From positions 124,001 to 188,000 of the forward strand of contig CAWBHA010000006.1 of the NCBI GenBank assembly GCA_963788585.1: a DNA stretch of 64,000 bases, read 5' to 3'. The position numbers and the translations under genes are program-made. Numbering within the stretch: the stretch's first letter is position 1; every line of letters starts with the position of its first letter. This document shows, piece after piece, positions 24,566 to 33,950 of the stretch. The notes under the pieces were generated by a model. It was not told the DNA's origin, made no database searches, and saw only the letters and a list, made by a program, of their open reading frames with translations. Source of the stretch: Bog-473 sp963788585 (GTDB lineage: Bacteria > Actinomycetota > Acidimicrobiia > Acidimicrobiales > RAAP-2).

Positions 24566-26853
24566 ATGCTCTCCGACGCCGACCTCCTCCACACGCCGCT
24601 CGCCGACCTGGCCGAGCTGGCCCGGGTCGTGCGCGACGGGGCCCACGGGCGGCGCGTCACCTTCTCGCCCAAGGTCTTCATCCCGCTGACGATGCTGTGC
24701 CGCGACCGCTGCGGCTACTGCACGTTCGCCAAGGCGCCGGCCCGCCTGGCCTCCCCCTACCTCACGCCGGAGGAGGTCCTCGCGGTGGCCCGCGCCGGCC
24801 GCGACGCCGGCTGCCACGAGGCGCTCTTCACGCTCGGCGAACGCCCCGAGGAGCGCTACCCCGTGGCCCGCGACTGGCTCGCCGCGCGGGGCCACGCGTC
24901 GACGGTGGACTACCTGGCCGAGATGTGCCGTCTCGTCGTGGAGGAGACCGGCCTCCTCCCCCACGCCAACGCGGGTGCGCTCTTCCCCGACGAGCTGGCC
25001 CGGCTGCGTGCGGTGTCGGCCAGCCAGGGAATGATGCTCGAGTCGCTGACCGAGGGCCTCGCCGCGCACCGCGGCGCACCAGACAAGGCGCCGGCGCGAC
25101 GTCTGGCCACGCTCGACGCCGCGGGCGAGCTGGCCATCCCCTTCACGACGGGGATCCTGGTCGGCATCGGTGACGACGCCGCCGGCCGGCTGACCGCGCT
25201 GCGCGCCATCGCCGCCTCCCACGCACGCCACGGCCACGTGCAGGAGGTCATCGTGCAGAACTTCCTGCCCAAGCCCGGCACGGCCATGGCCCATGCGGCG
25301 CCCTGTCCACCCGAGGACCTCCAGTGGGCCATCGCCGCCGCGCGTCTCGTGCTCCCGCCCGACATCCACGTGCAGGCGCCGCCGAACCTCTCCGACGACC
25401 TCGCCCCGCTCCTCGATGCGGGGATCGACGACTGGGGTGGTGTCTCCCCCGTCACCGCCGACCACGTCAACCCCGAGCGGGCTTGGCCGGCGCTCGACGT
25501 GCTGCGCGCCGCCACCGAGGCAGCCGGCCACAGCTTGGCGCCGCGCCTCACCGTCTATCCGTCCTTCGCCCACGACCCCGACCGTTGGCTCGACCCGGCC
25601 TTGCGCTTCCCCGTCCTCGATGCGTCCGACGCCGAGGGTCTCGCCCGCGACGCCCCCTGGTGCTCGGGCGGTGAGGAGCTGCCGCCGCGGTTGCTCGTCT
25701 CGCCGCTCGCGCCACCTCGGCGCGCGCGCGGGGGCGGCGGCGCCGTGGCGGAGGTCCTCGACGGCGTGGCGCTGGGCCAGGACGTGGGCGAACCCGAGAT
25801 CGTGACCCTCTTCGCCGCCCGCGGGCCGGAAGTGCGTGCCGTGGCCGAGGTGGCCGACGACCTGCGCCGCCGGGCCGTGGGCGACAGCGTGACCTTCGTG
25901 CACAACCGCAACATCAACTACACGAACGTCTGCACGTTCAAGTGCCGCTTCTGCGCCTTCTCCAAGGGCCCGCTGTCGCTCAACTTGCGCGGCGCGCCGT
26001 ACCTTCTCGAGCTCGATGAGATCACCCGCCGCGTCGCCGAGGCCGAGGCCGAGGGCGCGACCGAGGTCTGCCTCCAGGGCGGCATCCATCCCAGCTTCGA
26101 CGGCGACTACTACCTCCACGTGCTCGAGGCCGTGCGTGCCGCCTCGACCAACATCCACATTCACGCCTTCACCGCGCTCGAGGTCACCGAGGGCGCCCGC
26201 CGCTCCGAGGTGCCGCTGGCCGAGTACCTCACGCGCCTCAAGGACGCGGGACTCAAGACGTTGCCGGGCACGGCCGCAGAGATCCTCGACGACGAGGTGC
26301 GGGCCGTCCTGTGCCCCGACAAGGTCAACACGGAAGAGTGGCTCCACGCCCACCGCACCGCGCACGCGGTCGGCCTCCGTTCGAACATCACCATCATGTT
26401 CGGCTCGGTGGAGCAGCCGCGCAGTTGGGCCCGGCACATCGTGCGCACCCGCGCGCTCCAGCGCGAGACGGGCGGCTTCACCGAGTTCGTGCCGCTGCCT
26501 TTTGTGCACATGGCCGCCCCGATCTACCTCCAACGCAAGGCGCGGCGGGGACCGACCTTCCGGGAAGCCCTGCTGATGCACTCGGTGGCGCGCATCGCCT
26601 ACACGGGCGACATCGACAACATCCAGGTGAGTTGGGTGAAGATGGGCGCCGAGGGCGCGCGCGAGGTGTTGCGTGCCGGCGCCAACGACCTGGGCGGGAC
26701 GCTCATGGACGAGAACATCTCGCGGCGGCAGGGGCGCGCCACGGGCAGCGCATGGGCGTGGAGGATCTGGAAGCCATCGTGACGCCGCTCGGTCGCCCAC
26801 TCGTGCAGCGCTCCACGCTCTACGCGCTGGCGGGAGCCTCACCGGGCGCGTGA
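24566..26853 (+). CDS. fbiC: 7,8-didemethyl-8-hydroxy-5-deazariboflavin (FO) synthase, FbiC-type CofG-CofH fusion, with a frameshift near the 3' end
   Basis: Two radical-SAM halves that build FO, the chromophore of coenzyme F420, from a pyrimidine and tyrosine. The CofG half has CRDRCGYC (around residue 50) and the CofH half CTFKCRFC (around residue 455). As read, the frame from ATG 24566 stops at 26782 after 738 residues with a non-family tail. Around 26727-26730 (CGGCGGCAGGGG) one base appears to be missing; restoring a G gives RRAGARHGQRMGVEDLEAIV and runs to the TGA at 26853 with a normal FbiC end. That corrected stop overlaps the next gene's GTG (GTGA), which supports it. Either a sequencing indel or a recent mutation; span given is the corrected one. 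Confidence 0.9.
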
Positions 26854-27911
26854 GCGACCAGAGCGAGAAGGCCGAGAATACGGAGGAGTCGGAAGAGGCG
26901 GAGGAGGCCGCGCGGCGGAGCGCGTTCGACGCCCTCTTCCGAGACCGCTCGCTGTCCGCGGCCCAGGCCCGCGAGCTCAACTCGATGCTCGACGTGCTGG
27001 ACGAAATGGCAGAGGAGGGCACGTCGGTGGGTGACCTCAAGATTGCCAGTGCGGCGCTCGGAGAGATGGCCGAGGCGTTCCGCGTGTTCCGGCCCTACCG
27101 GCACGTGCGCAAGCTCACCATGTTCGGCTCGGCCCGGACGCGGCCCGACGACCCGGTGTACATCCTGGCCCGCAACCTGGCCGCGAGGCTGGCTGCGGCG
27201 GACTGGATGGTGGTGACCGGCGCCGGGCCCGGCATCATGGCGGCCGGGCTCGAGGGCGCTGGTCGCGAGCACGCCTTCGGCGTGAACATCCGCCTCCCAA
27301 ACGAGGAATCGGCCAATCCCTTCATCGCCCAGGACCCGAAGCTGGTGGAGATGCGCTACTTCTTCACCCGGAAGCTGATGCTGATCAAGGAGTCGCACGC
27401 CTACGCCATCCTGCCGGGGGGCTTCGGCACCCAGGACGAGTCCTTCGAACTGCTGACCTTGTTGCAGACGGGCAAGGCCGAGCCCGCACCCGTCGTCATG
27501 ATCGAGACGCCCGGCGGCACCTACTGGCACGCCTGGCTCCGCTTCATCGAAGAAGAGGCCATCGCGGCCGGCTGGGTGTCCCCCGACGACCGTGCGCTCT
27601 TCAAGGTGACCAACACCATGGAGGAGGCCAGTGAGGAGGTCCTCGGGTTCTACCGCAACTACCACTCCTGTCGCTGGGTGGGTGACCTGCTCGTCCTGCG
27701 CCTGCAGGTGCAGCCGAGCAAAGACGAGCTGGCCGACCTGAACCGTCGCTTCGCCGACATCGTGACGCGCGGCACCATCCGCAACGCCGCACCCTTCCCG
27801 CCCGAACGCAACGACCACCCCGAACTTCCCCGCCTCGCCTTCCGCTTCGACCGCTTCCACTACGCTCGGCTGCGTCAGCTGATCGACGCCATCAACCAGT
27901 GCACGGGATGA
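26850..27911 (+). CDS. LOG-family protein (Rossmann-fold, TIGR00730-like)
   Basis: A 353-residue protein with an acidic/charged N-terminal 90 residues and a LOG-type core. The signature PGGFGTQDE (around residue 190) and the earlier GAGPGIMAAGLEGA match the family whose members include cytokinin-activating phosphoribohydrolases and nucleotide-processing enzymes. Start is GTG at 26850, overlapping the corrected fbiC stop. It is longer than classical LOG proteins (about 200 residues) and matches a longer actinobacterial branch; the true substrate is unknown. Confidence 0.85.
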   Translation: MSDQSEKAENTEESEEAEEAARRSAFDALFRDRSLSAAQARELNSMLDVLDEMAEEGTSVGDLKIASAALGEMAEAFRVFRPYRHVRKLTMFGSARTRPDDPVYILARNLAARLAAADWMVVTGAGPGIMAAGLEGAGREHAFGVNIRLPNEESANPFIAQDPKLVEMRYFFTRKLMLIKESHAYAILPGGFGTQDESFELLTLLQTGKAEPAPVVMIETPGGTYWHAWLRFIEEEAIAAGWVSPDDRALFKVTNTMEEASEEVLGFYRNYHSCRWVGDLLVLRLQVQPSKDELADLNRRFADIVTRGTIRNAAPFPPERNDHPELPRLAFRFDRFHYARLRQLIDAINQCTG

Positions 27912-27915
27912 CGCA

Positions 27916-29475
27916 ATGAACTTCTCCCTCAGGCGCCTCACCGCGCGCACGGCAATGCGGTTGCTCGTGGCCGCAGCCGCCTCGGCGGTACCGCTGGCCC
28001 TCTGTCTTGGGGCAGGTCAAACAGCGACATCGGCCGCCTCGACTCCCCCGCCCGCCAACTCGGTGGTCCCGTTCGGGTCGACCTCGATCGGCGCCAACAG
28101 CGTCAGCAACCCGAACGCGCCGATCGTCGGCATGGCGGCGACGCCGGACGGCGACGGCTACTGGCTCGTCGGGAGCGACGGGGGCATCTTCAGCTACGGC
28201 GACGCCGGGTTCTTCGGCTCGGCCGGCTCCCTCCAGCTCAACGCCCCGATCGTCGGCATGGCGACCACGCCCGGCGGAGGCGGCTACTGGCTGGTGGCCC
28301 GCGACGGCGGCATCTTCAGCTACGGCGACGCCGGGTTCTTCGGCTCGGCCGGCTCCCTCCAGCTCAACGCCCCGATCGTCGGCATGGCGGCGACGCCGGA
28401 CGGCGGCGGCTATTGGCTCGTCGGGAGCGACGGGGGCATCTTCAGCTACGGCGACGCCCGCTTCGCGGGCTCGGCCGGTGGGCTTCCCCTCAACGCGCCC
28501 GTGGTCGGCATGGCCGCGACCCACGACGGTGGTGGCTACTGGCTGGCAGCAGCCGACGGCGGCATCTTCAGCTACGGCGACGCCCGATTCTTCGGTTCGG
28601 CCGGCTCCCTGCACCTCAACGCGCCGATCGTCGCCATGGCGCCAACCGGTGACGGCGACGGCTATTGGATGGTCGCCCGCGACGGCGGTGTCTTCACCTA
28701 CGGCGACGCCCCCTACTTCGGCTCCCTGGGCGGCCAGACGTTGCCCGGACCGGTGGTCGCGATGGCGGCTTCCGGGAACGCCGGCTACTGGCTCGCGGTG
28801 GGATCTGACCCACTGGCCGGCAAGGTCGTCGGCATCGACCCCGGCCACAACGGGCTCAACTACACCGCACCGAACATCATCAACCAGCCCATCTTCAACG
28901 GCACTGGCGAGGAGTCGTGCGACACGACCGGCACCGAGACCGCCAGTGGGTACACCGAGGCGCAGTACAACTTCAACGTGGCCACCTACCTTCAGGCCGA
29001 CCTGCAGGCCGAGGGTGCAACCGTGGTCCTGACTCGCCCCAACAACGAGGGCGTCGGCCCCTGCGTGACCACCCGCGCCGCCATCATCAACAACGCCCAC
29101 GCTGACGTCGCCGTCGACATTCACGCGGACGGTGGCCCACCGAGCGGACGCGGCTTCACGGTGCTCGAGCCGGTCGCGGACGGCCCCAACGACGGGGTGA
29201 TCGCGTCATCGGCCGCCTTCGCTGACATTCTGAGCGACGTCTTCCCCACCGTGACGGGCATGCCGCCAAGCGACTACAGCGGGGTCGGCGGCCTGGAGTT
29301 GCGAGACGATCTGGCCGGGTTGAACCTGACCACGGTGCCGAAGGTTCTCATCGAGTGCGGCAACATGCAGAACGCCTCCGACGCGGCCATCCTCGTCACA
29401 CCGTCGTTCCAACAGGCCGCCGCGGCCGCCATGGCTCAGGCCATCACGCAGTTCCTCACCGGCGAGCCGGCGTAG
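27916..29475 (+). CDS. Secreted N-acetylmuramoyl-L-alanine amidase with propeller-like repeats
   Basis: A 519-residue exported protein. Residues 1-40 form a signal peptide with a basic start and Ala/Leu core. Residues about 67-295 hold five repeats of 42 residues plus a partial sixth, each with the pattern APIVGMAAT...GYWLV...DGGIFSYGDA, resembling blades of a beta-propeller. Residues about 300-519 are an Amidase_3 domain: zinc His311 (IDPGHNG), His403 (VDIHADG) and catalytic Glu480 (LIECGNMQN). It would cleave the peptide from the glycan of peptidoglycan, the repeats probably placing it on the surface. ATG at 27916 is five bases after the LOG gene. Confidence 0.9.
   Translation: MNFSLRRLTARTAMRLLVAAAASAVPLALCLGAGQTATSAASTPPPANSVVPFGSTSIGANSVSNPNAPIVGMAATPDGDGYWLVGSDGGIFSYGDAGFFGSAGSLQLNAPIVGMATTPGGGGYWLVARDGGIFSYGDAGFFGSAGSLQLNAPIVGMAATPDGGGYWLVGSDGGIFSYGDARFAGSAGGLPLNAPVVGMAATHDGGGYWLAAADGGIFSYGDARFFGSAGSLHLNAPIVAMAPTGDGDGYWMVARDGGVFTYGDAPYFGSLGGQTLPGPVVAMAASGNAGYWLAVGSDPLAGKVVGIDPGHNGLNYTAPNIINQPIFNGTGEESCDTTGTETASGYTEAQYNFNVATYLQADLQAEGATVVLTRPNNEGVGPCVTTRAAIINNAHADVAVDIHADGGPPSGRGFTVLEPVADGPNDGVIASSAAFADILSDVFPTVTGMPPSDYSGVGGLELRDDLAGLNLTTVPKVLIECGNMQNASDAAILVTPSFQQAAAAAMAQAITQFLTGEPA
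28114..28743 (+). repeat. Five direct repeats of 126 bp inside the amidase gene
   Basis: Units begin at 28114, 28240, 28366, 28492 and 28618 with the AACGC(G/C)CCGATCGTCGGCATGGC start; the first three are nearly identical at DNA level, the later ones diverged. The repeat length is a multiple of three, so gain or loss of units would keep the frame. Confidence 0.9.
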
Positions 29476-29536
29476 GCAGGCTCAGCGAACCGGGCGCCCC
29501 GGCGCGCCCACGCCTCGACGAGGGGCAGCCGGCCAC

Positions 29537-30079
29537 TCATTGACCGAGCTGGGCACGGATCAGCGTCGAGTAGACGTGGCCCCGGGGAGAGGATTCGGAC
29601 GCCACGAGATCGATGGCGGACACGCGGAACGTCGACTCGAACGGGATGGCCGACATCTCGCCGAGGGCCGCCACGCCCAGGCGACGCCCCTTCGACCGCG
29701 CCAGCGTGAGATGCCCGTTGAAGGCGGGCCCGTCTTGCTCCGGCTCGGGCACGAGGGGCACCGTGGCCGAGCGTACCGCGTCGGCCAGGCCGTCGAGGCC
29801 CGCTGCGGGCAAGTGCAGCACCCGCACCCCGGTGAACCATGCCGTCCCGGGGCCCAGGCGGCATTCGACGGGGCCGGGGAACACCGCGCCGCATGCCACG
29901 AGTGCGTCGCCCAGGGAGCCCGCCACGTTCTTCTCCACCTCGCCCAGAAAACGCAGCGTCACGTGCCAGCGATCCGGTCCGACGAAGCGCAGCCCCTTGG
30001 TCCGGCCGAGCTCCAGCTCCAGGCCAGCCAGCCGGCGCCGCGTGTCGTCGTCAGGCCAGACCGCCACGAAGAGGCGCAC
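29537..30079 (-). CDS. thpR: RNA 2',3'-cyclic phosphodiesterase ThpR
   Basis: A 180-residue 2H phosphoesterase. The two catalytic His-x-Thr motifs are visible as HVTL (around residue 39) and HLTL (around residue 124), at the expected spacing. The enzyme opens 2',3'-cyclic phosphates on RNA and was first described as a 2'-5' RNA ligase. The start is GTG at 30079. It follows a small gene by 15 bases and converges on the amidase gene across 61 bases. Confidence 0.93.
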   Translation of the reverse strand: MRLFVAVWPDDDTRRRLAGLELELGRTKGLRFVGPDRWHVTLRFLGEVEKNVAGSLGDALVACGAVFPGPVECRLGPGTAWFTGVRVLHLPAAGLDGLADAVRSATVPLVPEPEQDGPAFNGHLTLARSKGRRLGVAALGEMSAIPFESTFRVSAIDLVASESSPRGHVYSTLIRAQLGQ

Positions 30080-30094
30080 CGCGTGATGGACCGG

Positions 30095-30346
30095 TCAGCC
30101 GGCGCCGTCGTCGGGCGACTCGCGGCCCCGGCCGGATCCCTCGTGCAGGGCGGCGATGGACCTTTCGAGCGCGCGACGGGCCTTGAGGATCCGGCGCTCC
30201 ATCGCCAGCGCTTCGCCCGACTCGGCCGAATCCGGATCCCCCGAGGTGGCGCGGCGGAGGGCGTCCATCGCCATGTCCGTGAGCTCGTCGAGCATCCCCT
30301 CGAGCCGCTCGGCCATGTCCACCATGGCCTGATGCGCTTCGCTCAC
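30095..30346 (-). CDS. Small helical protein (83 residues), unrecognised
   Basis: An acidic, mostly helical protein (SEAHQAMVDMAERLEGMLDE, then RRILKARRALERSIAALHE) without membrane segment or known motif. The GTG at 30346 overlaps the stop of the acyl-CoA ligase as GTGA, which fixes the start and suggests coupling. It stands between the ligase and thpR on the same strand. Codon use fits a real gene; function unknown. Confidence 0.6.
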   Translation of the reverse strand: MSEAHQAMVDMAERLEGMLDELTDMAMDALRRATSGDPDSAESGEALAMERRILKARRALERSIAALHEGSGRGRESPDDGAG

Positions 30347-31962
30347 CTCGGCAGCGGCGTGCTGTGCACCTCGTAGGCGCCGTCGGCGAACGCGGCACGC
30401 ATGACCTTCTTGTCGAACTTGCCCACACTGGTCTTGGGTACCTCGCTGATGAAGGTCCACTGATTGGGTAACCACCATCGCGGCACCCGCTCGGCCAAAA
30501 AAGCCACGAGATCGGCGGGCGCGGGCGTACGGCCGGGCTTGGGGACCACGGCGACGAGCGGACGCTCCGACCACTTCGGGTCGGGGATGGCGATGACGGC
30601 CGCCTCGAAGACGTCGGGATGCGACATCACCGTGTTCTCGAGCTCGACCGACGAGATCCACTCTCCTCCGGACTTGATCACGTCCTTGGTCCGGTCCGAG
30701 ATCGTCATGTAGCCCTGCCCGTCGAGCGTGCCGACGTCGCCGGTGCGCAGCCAGCCATCGTGGAACTTGCCGGGGTCCTCGTCCTTGTAGTACGACCCGG
30801 TCACCCATGGCCCCCGGATCTCGAACTCCCCAATAGAGACGCCGTCGTTCGGAAGTATGCTGCCGTCCTCGGCGACGACGCGCACCTCGACGCCGCCCAC
30901 CACGCGGCCGGCCTTGACCTTGTAGTACATGTCATCGTGACCGCCTTGCCTGCGCGCCGGGGGCAGCCCGAAGGCGGCCAGAGGGCTCGTCTCGGTCATG
31001 CCCCACCCCTGGATGATCGTCACCCCGAACCGCGCCTCGAACGCCTCGATCAGCGACTGCGGGACCGCCGCCCCACCTGCCGTGATGGCACGCACCGTCG
31101 AAAAGTCGATCGGCGTGTCGAGAGCCAGGAGGCCGTTCCAGATCGTCGGGACCCCGCAGGCCAGCGTCGGATGGTGCTCGTTGATCACCTCGGCGAGCTG
31201 CTCACCCATGAGGTACATCTGCGGCAAGATCATGTCGGTGCCGGCCAGCCACGCGCCGTAGGGCGTTCCCCACGCATTGGCGTGGAACATCGGCACGATG
31301 ATGAGGATGCGGTCGGTCTCGGTCATCCCGACGGACGACGCCGACTGCTCCGCCATCGTGTGCAGCCACGTCGAGCGGTGCGAGTACACGACGCCCTTGG
31401 GGTTCCCGGTCGTGCCGCTCGTGTAGCACATGGCGGCGGCGGACCGTTCGTCGAGGTCCGGCCACTCGAAGCCAGGCTGCTCGGCCGCCAACAACCGCTC
31501 GTAGGAAAAGGTCTCTCCCAGCGCGGAGGTGTCGCCCTCTCCCGCCACGATGATGGTCTCGACGGTTTTGAGATCGTCCTTCACATTGGCCAGCAACGGG
31601 ATCAGCGAGGCGTCGACGATGATGACGCGGTCCTCTGCGTGGTTGATGACGTAGGCCAGCTGCTCGGCCGGGAGACGGATGTTCAAGGTGTGCAGGACGG
31701 CACCCATGCAGGGGATGGCGAGATAGGCCTCCAGATGGCCCTGGTTGTTCCAGCAGAAGGTCCCGACCCGGTCCCCCTGCTCGATCCCGAGGCGCTGCAG
31801 CGCTGCGGCCAGCTTCTCGGCCCGCATCGCCACCTCCGCAAAGGTGGCCGTGCGGTGACCCCCCTCCTCGACCGTAATGACGCTGCTGTCCCCGTGGACC
31901 TGCTGGCCGTGCTGGAGGATGTCACGGATCAGCAGCGGGGCGTCCTGCATGGTGCTCTTCAT
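30343..31962 (-). CDS. Long/medium-chain fatty-acid-CoA ligase
   Basis: A 539-residue AMP-binding (ANL superfamily) enzyme that activates a carboxylic acid to its CoA thioester through an acyl-adenylate. The P-loop-like motif MCYTSGTTGNPKG (around residues 185-197), GWGMTET, GWLRTGDVG and the C-terminal catalytic lysine segment KTSVGKFDKK are all present. The ATG is at 31962. The acid chain length cannot be read from sequence. It marks the left edge of the accessory region. Confidence 0.93.
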   Translation of the reverse strand: MKSTMQDAPLLIRDILQHGQQVHGDSSVITVEEGGHRTATFAEVAMRAEKLAAALQRLGIEQGDRVGTFCWNNQGHLEAYLAIPCMGAVLHTLNIRLPAEQLAYVINHAEDRVIIVDASLIPLLANVKDDLKTVETIIVAGEGDTSALGETFSYERLLAAEQPGFEWPDLDERSAAAMCYTSGTTGNPKGVVYSHRSTWLHTMAEQSASSVGMTETDRILIIVPMFHANAWGTPYGAWLAGTDMILPQMYLMGEQLAEVINEHHPTLACGVPTIWNGLLALDTPIDFSTVRAITAGGAAVPQSLIEAFEARFGVTIIQGWGMTETSPLAAFGLPPARRQGGHDDMYYKVKAGRVVGGVEVRVVAEDGSILPNDGVSIGEFEIRGPWVTGSYYKDEDPGKFHDGWLRTGDVGTLDGQGYMTISDRTKDVIKSGGEWISSVELENTVMSHPDVFEAAVIAIPDPKWSERPLVAVVPKPGRTPAPADLVAFLAERVPRWWLPNQWTFISEVPKTSVGKFDKKVMRAAFADGAYEVHSTPLPR

Positions 31963-32120
31963 GGTCCAAGTATGGCGAGAGGGGCCGCGAACTGCTCAGG
32001 GATGCGGTCTACCTGGTTCGATGTGCCCAGACAATCCGGTTTCTCCCGTCCCGTCCACCCCATTTGGGTAGAAAATTGGTAGAACGCGTTGGGGAGAGAC
32101 GGTCCCACGAGGAGGTCGCA

Positions 32121-32396
32121 ATGTCAGGTCAACGAAGCACCGCCAGCGTCCGAACTTGGGTTCTTCGAGGTGGCGGCCTGCCGCTCGAAGAGGCGACCGT
32201 TGAACTTGGTGAAGAGCCGAGAATCATTGACGACACGCCAGGTAGACAAGCGCTTTTCTTTGCCTTCGACGGTCCCGGCGTCCTAGGGCTTCGCGCGGAT
32301 GCATCAGGGAACCAGGGGCGTCATGTTGCTCCTGCCGCGGATGCAATCACCGACAGAGGCCCGATATCTGCGTGGATCGAAAGCGTGGGGCTTTAA
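32121..32396 (+). CDS. Small hypothetical protein (91 residues)
   Basis: An unrecognised protein beginning at ATG 32121, which has a GAGGAGG site seven bases before it. The sequence is soluble and beta-rich in appearance (WVLRGGGLPLEEATVELGEE). Base composition is lower in GC than the preceding genes, consistent with acquired DNA. The strong ribosome-binding site is the main support. Confidence 0.5.
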   Translation: MSGQRSTASVRTWVLRGGGLPLEEATVELGEEPRIIDDTPGRQALFFAFDGPGVLGLRADASGNQGRHVAPAADAITDRGPISAWIESVGL

Positions 32397-32816
32397 TCTT
32401 TCGGCCTGCGCATCCCTCCGGATCGGGCACCTCTGGGTCGGTGACCACACTTCAGTGAACTCCGTCCGTCAACATTGGATCGCCGCTTTCTTTGTTAGAG
32501 GTGTAAGAACAAGCGACTTACGCACGACGAGCCGAATGAGTCCTCTGACGCGCATCTCTTGCGCCTTGTCCTGCCTGGAGTTGCTCATCGCCTCTGTGCC
32601 AGGTCATGACCAACCGCGCGCGCGAGCCTCTGGTCGTCTCTGCTGATGCAACGAGTGCCCGTGGCCGGACTGACTCGACTCGACTACGGGCGACGTGTAA
32701 CGGAGGGACTTCCCAGCCTCATCACAGGAAAGGGCGCGCCAACCGCATCCCCCATTGACAACGTTCCGAGATTCACAGTAATTAACCCCGGGACTCTCAC
32801 ACGGGGCGGTGTATCT
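32397..32816. other. Stretch without a credible gene
   Basis: About 420 bases with a more even base composition than the flanks. Short open frames exist but lack ribosome-binding sites and protein-like composition. The last 60 bases are AT-richer and may hold the promoter for the gene at 32817. Confidence 0.5.
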
Positions 32817-33950
32817 ATGAGCGACACGTCGCAAGGACCGGGCTGGTGGCTGGCATCCGATGAACGCTGGTACCCGCCGGAGTTACACCCCAACTATCAG
32901 CCTCCGCCACCACCTGCGCCGGTAGGCACTCAGGCTGCTCCGGTGAGCACTCCGACTGCGCCGGTAACCGCTCCGGTCCAATCCAACCCTCAGACTTCTG
33001 CGGGCGGAACGGTTCTGGGAATCGTAGGGCTGGTGGCGTTGCTCGTTGCAGCCATCGGACTTTTTATGCCATGGGCGACAGGTTCGGTTTCTGCCGGCGG
33101 GGGCATTATCAGCGCGAGCTGGTCGACGACGGGAATCGACGCACACCCAGATGGCATCATCTACCTCCTCCTGTTGATCGCCACTGGGTTGTTTGCTGCG
33201 TGGAACCTACTGGCCGGAAATCGCAATAGCAGCCTTTTGCTCTTCTTGGGTTGGATCGCGCTCTTGGCGATGTCCGTTTATGAGATCTTCTACATCTCAG
33301 GCAAGAGCGGGGCATATAACTCCATCTTTGGAGCAGATGTCGCGTCGAGCAGCATCAGTAGGGGCAATGGAGTGGTCGTATGTGCGTTCGCGGGATTGAT
33401 CGGATCAGTATTGGCTGTGATCGGCCTTTCGATGACCTGGTCTCGAGAGGGCGTGCAAACGAGAATGAGGCTCGTAACGATTGCGGTGGCGGTAGTGGCT
33501 TTCGCGGTGGTGGGCGCCGGTGTAATTGGTCATGTCAGAGCTAACAGCGGTAGCACTGGCAGTGTCAGTGTCGGGAACTCAGGGAATCAGGGAACTCAGG
33601 GAACTCAGGGAACTCAGGGAACTCAGGGAACTCAGGGAACTCAGGGAACTCAGGGAACTCAGGGAACTCAGGGAACTCTGGATGACGATCGAAAGTCCAA
33701 GCATGACGAGCCCTCCGATCGTGCGCACACGCCGGCCTCCGACCCGGATCGAGGTTCGCGGCCGTGGCATTCCGATCGGATCCGGACGATGGCCCTTGCC
33801 TGCGCCGACGATCCTTGTGTGCCTTGTAGACGCCTCGAGGGTTTCGTACCTACCTACGCCCGGATGCTCGAGAGAGCGCTCGTATTTTCGTTAATCAGAT
33901 GTCACCTGATCCGCCGGTCTGTGCGGAAGGAAGGCCCAGCGACAAGTTAG
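32817..33950 (+). CDS. Membrane protein with GWW...WYPPE head and a 9-bp repeat tail (probably frame-slipped)
   Basis: A 377-residue protein as read. It begins with a short GPGWWLASDERWYPPE module (DUF2510-like; frequent in Acidimicrobiia), then a Pro-rich linker and four hydrophobic helices (about residues 62-84, 105-125, 130-150, 180-205, with a fifth at about 220-240). From about residue 255 the code is a 9-bp repeat. Before one unit lacking a base the frame reads Gly-Asn-Ser; after it reads Gly-Thr-Gln and runs 90 residues into an improbable tail. In the Gly-Asn-Ser frame a TGA follows right after the array at 33683-33685. The original protein therefore likely ended there. Confidence 0.65.
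   Translation: MSDTSQGPGWWLASDERWYPPELHPNYQPPPPPAPVGTQAAPVSTPTAPVTAPVQSNPQTSAGGTVLGIVGLVALLVAAIGLFMPWATGSVSAGGGIISASWSTTGIDAHPDGIIYLLLLIATGLFAAWNLLAGNRNSSLLLFLGWIALLAMSVYEIFYISGKSGAYNSIFGADVASSSISRGNGVVVCAFAGLIGSVLAVIGLSMTWSREGVQTRMRLVTIAVAVVAFAVVGAGVIGHVRANSGSTGSVSVGNSGNQGTQGTQGTQGTQGTQGTQGTQGTQGTQGTLDDDRKSKHDEPSDRAHTPASDPDRGSRPWHSDRIRTMALACADDPCVPCRRLEGFVPTYARMLERALVFSLIRCHLIRRSVRKEGPATS
33573..33680 (+). repeat. 9-bp tandem repeat (GGAACTCAG)
   Basis: Nine perfect copies at 33591-33671, one degenerate copy at 33672-33680 and one to two copies before 33591, of which the unit at about 33582-33590 (GGGAATCAG) lacks one C. That missing base shifts the reading frame of the host gene. Confidence 0.9.

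Noticed and set aside
26720..26790. Programmed frameshifting in fbiC
   Set aside because: No slippery heptamer followed by a pseudoknot was seen, and no other fbiC is known to me to need it; an indel is simpler.
28114..28743. Regular 126-bp repeats considered as a CRISPR-like array
   Set aside because: The repeats are directly adjacent, in frame and encode protein blades; there are no spacers.
32299..32646. A 115-codon open frame overlapping the small gene at 32121
   Set aside because: No ribosome-binding site, an odd composition, and overlap in another frame with the better-supported gene.
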